Source: Heliocidaris erythrogramma (Eukaryota; Echinodermata; Echinoidea; Camarodonta; Echinometridae). Taken from it: a stretch of 64,000 nt of DNA. Shown here piece after piece: positions 1 to 12,100 of this stretch; position 1 is the first letter of the stretch, and each line of letters begins with the position of its first letter. A program made the translations under genes and the position numbers. The stretch is from contig CM046855.1 of NCBI GenBank assembly GCA_025617745.1, positions 14,911,880-14,975,879 on the forward strand, given 5' to 3'. The notes under the pieces were generated by a model that searched no databases, was not told the DNA's origin, and worked only from the letters and a program-made list of their open reading frames with translations.

Positions 1-1956
1 CGAAAGCTTGTAAATTAACCGAGTGACCTGTTCCATTCCGTTCCATCATTATCTGTTCACATATCTAAATTTAACATGGTTCAACCGAACGATACACACA
101 TCCACACCTCTCTCGCTATATATATATATAATTATCTTTATGTGTTACCTAGGACACTTTTTGGTTCACTTGAATGAACACAAAATGGCCCTTACTAAGA
201 TGGTAAACCATTTAATTATCAAGATGAATAACTAGTGCATAGCATCTAAATAAGGACAAATTAATCATTTGTCTTTTTTCTTAATGGTTGACCTTGGTGA
301 CGTAAGTTTGCAGTCGCAGCAGCTGTACAAATGATATTATGCCGAGCAGCCCGTTACATTTGTAAGAATTCATCAATTTTTCTTAATCATGTCTATTTAA
401 AGACGCCTTTTTCAAACAACTTAGATTCGTCTACGGAAACGTGTCAAAAAAGTTTATCGACAAATAAGAATTATCAATATAATTAATTAAATGGCAACCA
501 CCTGGTGTATTTTTCATATTGACAGAGAAAAAAGACAAAGTGTTTGTTAAACTTTCTTTTGTTTAATCCAATTTTTCTATGTTTTCTTGGGTTCAGATTC
601 TAAGTGTCATTTAATCTCCTGTCTAGTTATTTGTCCGTTATTTCACTGTGTTTTAATTGTTTTGTCCTTTGAAACAGGTGCATTTGTGAGAATTAATTAA
701 TTTTTGCGAAAGACTTTTTGTTTTGTTTACAGAGACGCTTTTCAAATCGGGAATCGTTGCGCAGCTGTTATTTCAATTTTAATTCATTTATCTAATGTCA
801 TAGAGATCAGAATATAATGAGGGAAATTTAAAAATGCAAAATTAAAATAGAAATTTGCAACAGAAAAATTAAAATGAGAAACCCTTGACAGACAGGTAAA
901 TCTTGATCGAAGGGTAATTGTCAAACTTTTGAAGATAATGGCTTGAGCTTTTATAAGTTGAGACATAGGCCTATCATTTAGAACCAAAAGATACCTTTCT
1001 GTTTATTTGTGTGCCTAGCTTGATTACTCTTGGTAAGTCATTGATTACTGTATTCCTTTGCAAATAGTTTTCGTCATTATCGTGTAACAGATGCTATTGT
1101 GAGTTCAATAACTTTTAAAAGGCAATGAATACAAATATAGGCGTCGGGTAAAGTGATAAAATGAAACTGAATATTCGTCTAATTTCAATGACAGTAATAA
1201 AAGAAATCGTGAAAAAAGACACTTCATTCGTTACTTTTATTGCCTTAAAAGTGGTTAATTCTATAAATTCTCATCAATATCATTAGAAAATAAAGGAAAA
1301 TATGAAATGCCCATATTATTTCCGTTTTTATTTGATACAGCTTTAAGAAAATATGAATGAATGCTGTACCAATTTTAGTAGTCGATTTCGCTTTAATTTG
1401 TTTTCGACACACATGTTGTCACATTAATATTTTGCTATATTTCAATTTTAACAATCACTGGCGTAGCTTCGGTCCAACCATTGAGGGGTCACTCCGGGGC
1501 CACTGGCGTCATGGATGAGTATACTGGTCTTACTTTGGTGGATGAAATGCGGAGGAACAAGCTATCAATATTAGAGGAGTGTGCGGCCGGGGGTCGTATT
1601 ATTTTGTTTCACGTTCCTTTTCACCATTTCATTTTCTTTCTCCCTCTGTCTCTTTCTCTGTCCCTATATCTCTCTCTTGTTTCTATGTCCCCCTTTTCGC
1701 CATTCGAGGGGGGGGGGGGGGTGAAGAGCACGTGCCCACTTCGATACGTAACCAATGCTGATAATAAGCAAATATTTGCCGTATGGATGCTTCGTATAAA
1801 CGTAATTGAAAATGCAATTAAAACCATTTTATAGGCAAATAGGCAAAAGGTTTAACAAGATTAAGGGTAAATAAATTCGACAAGTACAATTTTGCATAAA
1901 TAGATCAGGCACCTCAGAATATAATCACACAACAAATCTACTAGTTGAATACGAAG
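1..1956. other. Upstream region without a recognisable gene
   Basis: AT-rich DNA in front of the astacin gene. I see no coding exon, RNA gene or intact mobile element. Positions 1457-1740 look like a degraded repeat: a 'ggcgtagc' start, a CT-rich tract and a long G run, as in the 'gcgtagccagg' elements near the right end of the window. The open frames here have no recognisable content. Confidence 0.5.
1894..1903 (+). promoter_or_regulatory. Possible TATA-like box of the astacin gene
   Basis: The sequence gcataaatag lies about 55-60 bp before the ATG at 1957. This would allow a short 5' UTR of about 25-30 nt if transcription starts near 1925. There is no other evidence, and an AT-rich context gives such matches by chance. 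Confidence 0.25.
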
Positions 1957-2034
1957 ATGAGGAGAGTACTTGCAATCTGCGTCTTGGTAACCTGTTTGGG
2001 TGCCCGGATATTCGGCAAGCCCTTGGATATAAAG
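1957..2034 (+). CDS. Astacin gene exon 1: start codon and signal peptide
   Basis: Codes for 26 residues beginning MRRVLAICVLVTCLGA, a typical short signal peptide. It ends in phase 0 at an aag|gtatac donor. It is too short for an ORF scan and was found by matching phase to exon 2. Confidence 0.8.
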
Positions 2035-5000
2035 GTATACATGGGGACACAGCTTCGTTTAAAAATTATTCGTCGAAACAATATCAAACAATATAAAGAA
2101 TGAATGATCGTAATGCAATTATTATGGATTGTTTTCGAGATTTAGAGAAAATAGTCAGTCATTTCCTCCCTTATTCTTACCCCCCCCCCCCTCTCTCTCT
2201 CTTATCTGATCTCTGTATTTTTCTATAAAAATAATTTTTGTTTCTCATATGTTCCCCTTTTCTTATTAGTGTTTAGAGTTTGTCATTTTTGTTTAAATCA
2301 CGTTTTAACCCATCTTGTCGATAAGCAACGTCTGACGCTTATAGCATTTTCCAAAACATTTGTTTACGAAGCTCACAATGCGAGGTTCTGTGTTTCTTTT
2401 TCATCTCCATGATCTAGGATCGTCCCCTGGAGAAGGTGGAATATAACGGCGAGGTTTTCTACGTGCCCAAACAAGCGAAGGTGGACCCGTTCTCAACCAA
2501 AGTACCGGGCGATGAACAGAAGACGGACATGATTCTCAACAAAGCCCAGAAAGAATTCATCCAAGAGCAGAAAGAGGAAGAAAAGGATGGACGGAGCAAG
2601 AGGAAGGCCAGAAGAGATGTTTTGCTGAGATGGACGAAAATCGGAAATGATGTCACTGTACCCTACATCTTTGATTCCCTCTCAGGTATTTGCGTTTATA
2701 ATAGGATTCCTCTTTTTTATTTTAGTTTTTCATTTCATCTTTTTAATAACACTTTTTTCTGCTTCTTCCAGTCTTTACTTCAAATTTCAAGTATATTGTG
2801 GCTACCATCATTACAACAAGAATACAGTACAATGCATAATCCAATATAGGGCGCGAACAAACTCGTTTGCAGCCTGGGCACAAAATCTTGTCAGTCGTAA
2901 CATGTACCAGAGGGTCTGAAATGTGAGACTTTGGAGACTCCACAGACCCTGTGCATGTGGCTGCTCGTGACGCACCCTCCAGTCAGAGACTGACAATAAA
3001 GGCTCAAGAGTTGTCAAAATGGAGTCTGTGTCTGCACACTAGGAGGAACATACGTATCTTCGCCGCCCCCCCCCCCCCCCCCACCCCCTCCCCAGCAGTG
3101 AGTCATATGGCTCACAATTTTCAAAACATCATAGGGGGTCATGTCCTGAAACCTATTCATGGCTAGCCTGCAAAAGAAACTCTGAGTTCGGCAGATTAAG
3201 AAATTTGCCGACATCCCCCCTCCGGTATCTGGATATTACACTGTCTGCTCCTGTGGATAAAGAAAAGAGCAATAAGAAAGCAAACATAGTAAAGTTTTGT
3301 TTTGGACATTTATTGTGGAATACCAGCTTTTTACATAATCCTGATTTTGTATCCATTCAACCACATTTTGAATCCAACTTACATAATCTCTTTTTTTGTT
3401 TTTGTTTAACATGTGTTTAGATGCTTATACATCATATATTATGGCAGCTATGAATCATTGGACTAGTCTGACGTGTGTACAGTTTACACCTTACTCTGCT
3501 GCTCTGTCCCAATCCCTTGGTCACGACCAGAGGCTTCGTTTCTTCCAGGGAGATGGGTAAGAGGCAATATGTTTTTCCCAAATTCTTCCTGAACATAACG
3601 ACATCGATACAGAAAGGAGGGGAAGGGTTGAGTAGGAGCTGTAACCACATCCATCCTTTCACACATTTTAAGTTGGCAAATCCCTAATTTTTGTAGGCAA
3701 ACAATGCAGGTTCTACCCTAGACCAAAAGCTTCACTCTCTCTGTATTGTGTTGTCGGTTGTTCCACCAAGGAGTTATCATAGAACTAATTGGTTCAGACT
3801 ACATCTGGCTCCACTGACCTTCGTAGAAGGTTGGAGGGAAGGTTGACAAAATTAATGTCAGTAATATTAAAGATTTCCCCATAACAGACGGTTATTTCTG
3901 TCTAGTTCTACCCTTGCTGGTACTTTAAAAGGTTATAGTAACATTTGTTTTGCCCTTTTTCGGCTTTGTCGGAAGATTTCATATAGTCTGAGGAACTTCA
4001 TTCGGAACTTCGTGTATATAGGCTTCATATGTAGAATGAATACCACCTGTATGTCAACAGGTTATCTTTAAACAAATTAAATGTAAAACTTATATTCTTT
4101 TTGCCTTTATTCACGGGCATATATCCAGGGGGCTGGGGTATATCCCCCACCACTTTTGAGGGAGGGGGTGGGGGTGACCTGTACAAAATGTACACCACTT
4201 TTCACGAAAAAAAAAATCAAAATCGATTAGTTGTTAAAGATTTTGACAAAATGAATATAGGTGACTCCTAGTGAATTTCATTTTAAAATGCTATTAAGAT
4301 GCTTAAAGTTCTTAATTCTTAATCACTAATTCTTTAAAATCCCACAACACTACTGATTGTCAACACCCCCCCCCCCCCCCCCCAGGAACGGATTTATGCC
4401 ATTGCTTCATTATAATCAAAATCAACTCAGAGAGAAATGAAACCTTTCCCAGTAATGCTATTTTCATGTTGAAATCGAAGAAATATCAGAGTTTTCTTTT
4501 GACAATTCTCAAATGATCGCATTTCTAAAAATTCAGGTGTTGGTCTTACGTTGGTAGGCAGTCGACAGAAGATATGCAACCACAGGATATATCAATTGGA
4601 ACTGGATGTACAGAGGTAAGTGTGTTTGAAGAAGATTTCCCGCCCAACTTTGAGGTAGGAGGTAAACAAACCCCTTGAATAAAACCAATGAACATTTCGC
4701 ATAATATATTTACATCGAAGTGTCATTAGTGAGCTTTCGATTTGCGACGGGGGAAATCTAGTACGGTAACTGGAGACGAAAATCGATCTGCGCATGCGCG
4801 AAATCCCGAATCTCTCCGTACCGCAGAATTTGAAGACGGTCATTGGGCAAAATAGCGTTCGCTCCAAAATAGTACGGAGAGCGGTAAATTCCTGACGTCA
4901 CGCACATTCTCCTGTAACCGCTGCGTGAACGGAAACGAAATAGCTTCAGAACAGGACGAGAGCTTGGGTGCGAGAACGTTCACAGCAAATCGAAAGCTCG

Positions 5001-8000
5001 CTACTATCTTGTGGGGCGCAGTAAATATTATTAGACCATACTAGATTTTAATGCTCTCATTAAGAGATGACACGCAGGTTAGGAGCTGCTTTAAGGCATG
5101 GTCCCAACCCGCCGTACTTGCAAGTGCGTGTTGTCTACTTGCAAAAACGTGGGCAAAATTTGGGGATCCATACGTGGTGAGTACCGCCTCAGTACGGATT
5201 TGAGAGCACGCAGACACCCCGTAGCACTTTTAGTGCACGAGGAACTTTCGCTGCGTTCAGGCTGCGGGCGGTCTACATGCAGATTCACCCCCAGTACGGG
5301 TGACGTGCGTTGACGTGCGTGCCCTCTGCTGCTAACGAGCGCACAACGCACGGACTCCGTGAGCTTTTGAAAAATTTTCCCACAGTTACTTGCTCTACGG
5401 ACAACGCACCTAGCACGTGCGTGCTCCACACGTGATAAGTGCGGGGTCTGTGCTTATTCGGCGCTTCTCCAGTTCAGTACGTGCTATGCACTTGCAACGC
5501 ACGTTGTGCGCGCTGATTTCTGCAGGATATATAAAAAGCCGAGCAGACTGGCGAGTGTCATCATTTCGTCTCCAAGATGCCCAAGAAGTTTAACAAAAAG
5601 GGGTCAGCTCAAAAGACAGCTAATAGGGCCTGAGAGGCCCAACAGAAACGGGCCGTAGATGATGTAAAGGTAGGCGACGAACAGATGAGGAGCGATGAAG
5701 ACTCGGCAGATGGTGACGGGAAAAAGCTCACGTTTATCGCACTTGCACGCACTTACTCCCAGCAAGTCAGTAAGGACACCGTACGTGAAAGTACGGCCTC
5801 CGTACGATAACTAGGCAACGGCACGGCGATCGTACGACGTAAGCACGTTGTAAGCACGTACAACTCACTTACCAGGTGCGCAACGTACGATGCACACAAC
5901 CACTCACGTCCAGGCGTGGCGTGCGGGACACGTACTTACACCCACCTTGCGTTGTAGTGCGTGTGAAGTGCGTTGACGTACTCCTTCCCTGCTCTTGCTA
6001 CTCCCTCCCCACGTTTTCAGAAACACGTGGCGGATGTGGCCTCCGCAGAACACGTACGCCTAAAAACACGCACGGCGGGTTGTGACCATGCCTTTACAGA
6101 GGAGTTATCTCATCTGTATATGGTCCATTTATTATTAAACTGATGATTTATTACCCACGCCGATGAAATCGGCAGGGTTATGTAAAGGCTCCGTATGTTT
6201 GTTTGTTTGTTTGTTTGTGTACAAGATAACTAGAAAACGGGCGAACGGATTTGCACCAAATTTTCAGGGAATGTTCGGATAGTGACAGGAAAGAATCAAT
6301 TAGATTTTTGGTGATGATCGGTTGACCCCTGCAAAAACGCAATGATCGTCGTTGGGTTAAGACGTTCCTTTTACCCGCTCCGCTCCTCCCATAGGCTTAC
6401 TGTGTTTCTCTCCAAATTTACGCGTGCATGCACACATGGCGCAAAACAAACAAAAACGCCAACGTTCAAGCCCAGACGGGCCGGTGTAGCGGCAGATACC
6501 GACCCCTGGGCCGACTCCCAGACTGACTCCCGGACGCGTCTTTTTTTTTGGTAACCAAGCCTAGGCAGAAACCCCTTTTTGAAGACTTTGAATCAGACTA
6601 CAAGTATCGGACTTGTATTTTCTTACTCAGTCACCTTATTTTTAAAATAAGCAAAAGAAAATTTCGTAATATAAACTTCTGCCGAGGTTCGAACTCGTGG
6701 TTCCTTCACCAAAAGAGGACTGGATTATCCGATTGCGCCACACAGAACAGCTGCTCGATGCCCTTGCTCGTTTTATTATATAGCTATAATTCGTTTTCAT
6801 GAATATTCATGCAGATTAGTCTTGACGGAATAAACCGTATTAGTATGAAAAAATGCGAAATCTGCCTAGGCTTGGTTACCAAAAAAAAAGACGCTTCCCG
6901 GACCTAGTAACCAGCGGCCGCAGCTCCAGCTAGAGCATCAAGAAAGTTAAATCCAGCTACTTCACATTAACATAAATTAGGTAAGAAGCCACCAATAATA
7001 ATAATTTCTTTGATAAGGGAGAATATGAAAGAAATGAAAGAAAGCTGAAAGAGATCATCACAGGAGTACAAGCAAGAGATGAATGCTGTTTATTAGTAGA
7101 AAATAAAAACTACAAGAAAGATAAGACAGATGAAGAATCTATGAAAGAGAGAAGCAGACTATATAAAGAAAAAGAAAAACTACAGGAAAGATAACGTTGA
7201 AAGAGACAAGTGAGAAGCAGACTACATAATTATAACTGTTTTGTTTTGAACTGTCTACTATATGCTGATTTGTTTTCTTTCAAAAAGAGTCTGAAAATAG
7301 GATTTGATATAGCGAACTTCTGTGTATTTCACAGCTGTTACAGTTTTTGTTGCAGAATGTATTTATTTAGGAACCAAAATTGCATTTGAGGCAGGTAAGC
7401 AAGCTGTCCTATATATATCATTTAAATTTCAATTGGAATGACATAGAGTAATGTCATGTTGACTAAGGCTTAAAGGAAAGAAAGAAAAAAAAAGAGTCTG
7501 AAATAGGATTGATATAGAGAATTGAGATACACTTCACTACTTTCCCAGTTTTGTTGCACTTAGTTAGAAATCCTAACTGCACTGTTTCCAGGCAAGGTAG
7601 GCACTTGCTTAATATCATGTATGATGTGCTATATGCAATTCTCTAAATTTTCAAACTCGAGTTGACAGTCTTGAGTAAAATAAGGTCATGTTAACTAAAG
7701 TTTAATGGTATTTATTCATTCATTCTTATGAAGAAAATGACAAGACGATAGTATCAGAACTATGTGAAGGAAATATAAAGAAGATTTAAAAAAAAAATAA
7801 AAAGCCTAAAAACAGAAATTTATGTAGAAAACTGAGAAGGTTTTTGTTTTCATAAGTGTACGTCTGTTTTACGTTTTCTGTAGCAGATTAAAATAGATTT
7901 AAAAAAATTACCCATGTTTTTTTTAATTTTTTTAAAATCAAGTTTGAGACTTTGAGTTCATATCAATTAATGAGTTCAAATGAGGTCAAGCTTTTAGACC

Positions 8001-9090
8001 AGATGCATATTTTGTCTTGTGTGCCCGTAGGGGAATATAGATGCAAGATATACAAAAGAAAGGAAGTAAATATTTAAAAAAAAGAGAGAGAGATGACTAT
8101 TGGTGAAATAATTACATATATACAGAAATGCATCTCACTAGAGGGGTATTTTTGCAAATAATTTATCATGCCAGTTATTATGTCAGTATAGAGTTACTCT
8201 CTATTCATGATATTGATATAGATAATTTATTGAGGATTATCTTATAGGTTGCCCAGTTTTGAGGTATTTAGTTTAAAAACCCTAACTGCATTTGATGCTA
8301 TGTAAGACATAGTAGGGTATCTAAGAGGGGTATCCGTGCACCTCCATGACTAAACGAAACCGACTGTTTTAACTTCTTCATAGTATGCTTAAAACATCAA
8401 TATGTTAACAAGAACAAAAAGTGGCCCCTCTTAGGGAAAATCAAGGGGGCGTCAAGATGGTCAAAAAATGCCCTTTTCAAATTTTGTTGAGAGGTCCTTT
8501 TGTACTACCGTCACATTTTGACCTGTAACTTTCTGTATGGTCATCAGATTGGTATGAAAATTGGTAGCGTTCTTGCCAGTACTGTTCTACACATTTTGAT
8601 ATAAAAAAAAAATATATCCATGTCAAAATGTGTGTTGTCATGGCAACAGTTATCATGAATGAAAATCTAAGTAGAATAGAAGAATTTCATATTTTTTTCA
8701 AAGAAAATTGCTTAGACATGAAAACAATCACTTCAGAATGAGTTTGATACAATATTCGTGGTGTTTAATGACATCCCCCCTCTCTCTCTCTTTCTCGCTT
8801 CCTGGGTGTGCTGGTGCATATCTTGACAATTCATATGCATTGGTCTCTACATTGGTCTCTACCACCTTATCTTATCCCGAATTCTATCATTTCTCAAATT
8901 TGGACTTGTTGCTATTACCCATTGACCTGAAGAATAAGTAGCCAACATCATTCCTTTTTTCAATTAAGTGATTGATAGCTGAATGTCGATTGAGAAATGA
9001 TAGAATTCGGGATAAGGGAAGGTGGTAGAGACCAATGTAGAGACCAATGCATATGAATTGTCAAGATATGCACCAGCACACCCAGGAAGC

Positions 9091-9121
<31 letters not shown>

Positions 9122-12100
9122 GGGGAGAGGGGAGGGGGTAATGTCCTCTTTACCCTTAATTATCCCATCCACCCAACAAAGTCCTAACCTATCTCACCTC
9201 CCCTACAACATATACCATCACCCCATCCTGACTGGGAGTCAGGATGGGGTGATGGTACATGTAATACCCCCATCACACCAAACTAGTTCTCACTACGTTC
9301 TGCCGAACGGGCTCAAACTGTGTGCGAACTGTTTACGGTCTTTTTACGAACTTCATGGACGGGCTTGGACGAGAAGGGTGCTCCAGAACTTCGAGCCTGC
9401 TCAAAATTTTCTGGCGGCCATCCCGTTCTGCATTTAGACAGAGTGACAACGTACTTAAAACGAGATGGACGTACTACGAACGGAATTGCCGTACTTCGAT
9501 CCTACTAGGGACGTGTTTCGACGTGGTGCAGTCGTGCATCAATTGCAGTACGTGTGCACACCGACCGGGTCCGTTTGTACCTGGTTCATCCCGTTCGCAG
9601 ACAGACCCGACTCGACCGCATTATGTCCTTAGCCAGTCGTTATTCCGTGCAAATAAGTTCAAAACAAAATAAAATTTCTGAAGGAGTTGGCAACACGTTT
9701 CTACACGGTTCTAAAAGTTCGCAGGAGGTTCTCATGTAAGTTCTATTCGTTTTGAGTACGTTCGTGTAATTCTCACGCAGTTCTTACTGCGCCCATGCAC
9801 CCCGTCTGCAGTACAATAGGACAAGGTTTCCTCGCTGGTTCATCATTTGGGCTCGAGATTTTTGGCAGTGCACATTTGTTTCCCGACTTCAAGATTTTCA
9901 AGATTTTTGCCCTCAATCATGGGTATGTTTGCAGCCCTTAACATGTTGAATGTTGGTTTCATGCAATTTGTGTTGGAAGCAGAGCAAGAGTACAATGAGA
10001 TGCATGGTAGAGCAAGAAAAAAGAAGAAGACCAAGGACCTGTTGGGTGAGGAACTGGCTAAAACCTAAGAGGCGAATAGCAGTGGGACATTATCATCAGC
10101 TAATGGAGGAGCTCCGCCTAGATGATCAAGAGTCCTTCTACAACTTCTTGAGAATCACCCCAGCCATGTTTGATGAACTTCTTGAACGCATCACCCCCTC
10201 CATAGCAAAAGAAGACACAAACTACAGAAAGGCTCTAGAACCAGGGATGAGGCTTGCCATCACACTGCGTCATCTGGCAACAGGAGATTCCTATGCCACC
10301 CTGCAATATGAATTCCGGGTAGCCAGAAACACAATCTGCTTGTTGGTGAAAGAAGTCTGTAATGCCTTGGTGATGGAGCTCAAGAATGAAGTTATCACAT
10401 GCCCTGTTGACAGAGGCACTTGGGGAAAAGTTGCTGAGGGGTTCCTGATGCGCTGGAATGTCCCACATGCCGGTGGTGCCCTGGATGGGAAACATGTTGC
10501 CATCAGAAAACCCCCAAGACTGGAACCATGTACCACAACTACAAAGGCTTCTTTTCAGTCGTCCTAATTGCCTTGGTAGATGCTGATTACAAATTCATGT
10601 GGATAGATGTTGGCGGCTTTGGAAGTCAGTCTGATGCCCAGATCCTACAACCAGTTAGAACTGAAAGATTGCTTAGAAGATGGCTCCATTGGACTCCCTC
10701 CACCTTCCCCCTTGCCAAATGATGTCCAGGACTTTCCCTATTTCCTGTTGGGAGATGACGCTTTTGGCCTTGGCACATACCTCATGAAGCTATACTCGGG
10801 CCGTCGACTGACAAAAGAAGAAATGATTGCGAACTACAGGATCTCTAGAGCAAGACGTGTGGTCGAAAGTGCCTTTGGCATTATGGCACATTATGGCAGA
10901 TGGAGAGCCCTCTGGACAAAAATGCAACAGATGCCAGTGACTGTACAGACCATCGTTGAAGCTTGTGTGTGTCTTCACTACTTCATCCGTCTCTGAAACC
11001 CAGCCATTCAGAACATTCAAGTGGATACTGAAGATGCTGCACACAACCTCATCCCTGGTGACTGGAGACAAGATGCCAACCTGCCAGACGTGGACGTCCC
11101 ACAGGGATGAAACAGGTCTATTGTGAGATGGGTGTGGGTCTTGGTTTTCTTCTTCCTGGCTTTCTGACTCTGTTCTGCATCTTCCTCAGACATATGCCCC
11201 CCTGACTGTGAGGCAGAGGCATTAGAGGGTCCAGGGGATACAGCTCTCTCCCTCTCTTGAATCCCGCACTCAGGGGCAGGCTTAGGATGCTCAGCAACTT
11301 GGGGGGGGGGGTCTGCATGGGCTTCAGCGGGGCTTGTACATCTTGGGGTAGTACTGGCTGCTTTCACACGGCCCGTCTTTCTGGATCCACTCCTCTTTGG
11401 AGGCATGATGATTGAAGATGAAATTTCGTTGACTTGATGTGTTGACGTATACAGCTTGAAGCGACGAGAATGAGGACTGGCAACAACGCGCTGGGTATTT
11501 ATAGCAGTCGGGCCGGGACGCGATTGCAATTACGTTCCGCACGTCCTAGCGACGAGATGAGGACGTGGTGAGAATGAGATGAACTGTCTTGAAACGAGGT
11601 GGTCGAGTTAAGAACTAGTTAGAACGTTTTGGGGCGTATTAGGAACGAGATAGAACTACTTCAGAACGGGTTTAAACTGACTACGGACGGAGTTGGACTG
11701 CTTGGAAACGTTTTCCGCATGAGATGAACGAGCGATTTTACCCGATCGTGAACGTGATGGACGGGATAAAAACGAGATCGACGTATTGAGGACTGTTTAT
11801 GAACGAACTAGCATCGTATTTTAGACAATATTTGGCCAAAGTAACACGTTCTACCCCGACCGAAGCCCGTTTTACGATTTTTCTAGGACGGGGCAGGACT
11901 TTATGAGAACTACTTTGGTGTGATCCAGGCATTAATAAATCTCTTTTCAAAAGTTAGGGGACACTGATTTATGACAAGCAAAGAATTATAAAAAAGAGAG
12001 AGAGAGGGGGAAAAAGGAAAAAAAAAGATACTTAATTGCTCTTTTATATCGTACATTAGATAAATGGTGTGGCTTAACTATAGAATACTCTACCACATAG

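Larger units (their letters stand above)
9272..11924 (+). mobile_element. Harbinger (PIF) transposon with transposase and accessory ORF, frameshifted
   Basis: The terminal inverted repeats begin ATCACACCAAA (9272) and end with its complement at 11924. About 30 of the first 40 positions match. Subterminal regions are rich in gaacg/acgttc motifs. It carries a HARBI1-type nuclease on the + strand and an accessory ORF on the - strand, in the convergent arrangement normal for the superfamily. No exact 3-bp target duplication was seen at the chosen ends (ccc/cca). It is nested in the foldback transposon. Confidence 0.85.

Noticed and set aside
1481..1834. 117-codon open frame
   Set aside because: Mostly a CT-rich tract and poly(G) with no family resemblance; it fits a degraded repeat.
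4592..4867. Minus-strand 91-codon frame overlapping astacin exon 4
   Set aside because: No recognisable protein; it overlaps a well-supported exon on the other strand.
9322..9672. Overlapping open frames at the Harbinger left end
   Set aside because: They lie in the non-coding, gaacg-rich subterminal region, and the products have no similarity to Harbinger proteins.
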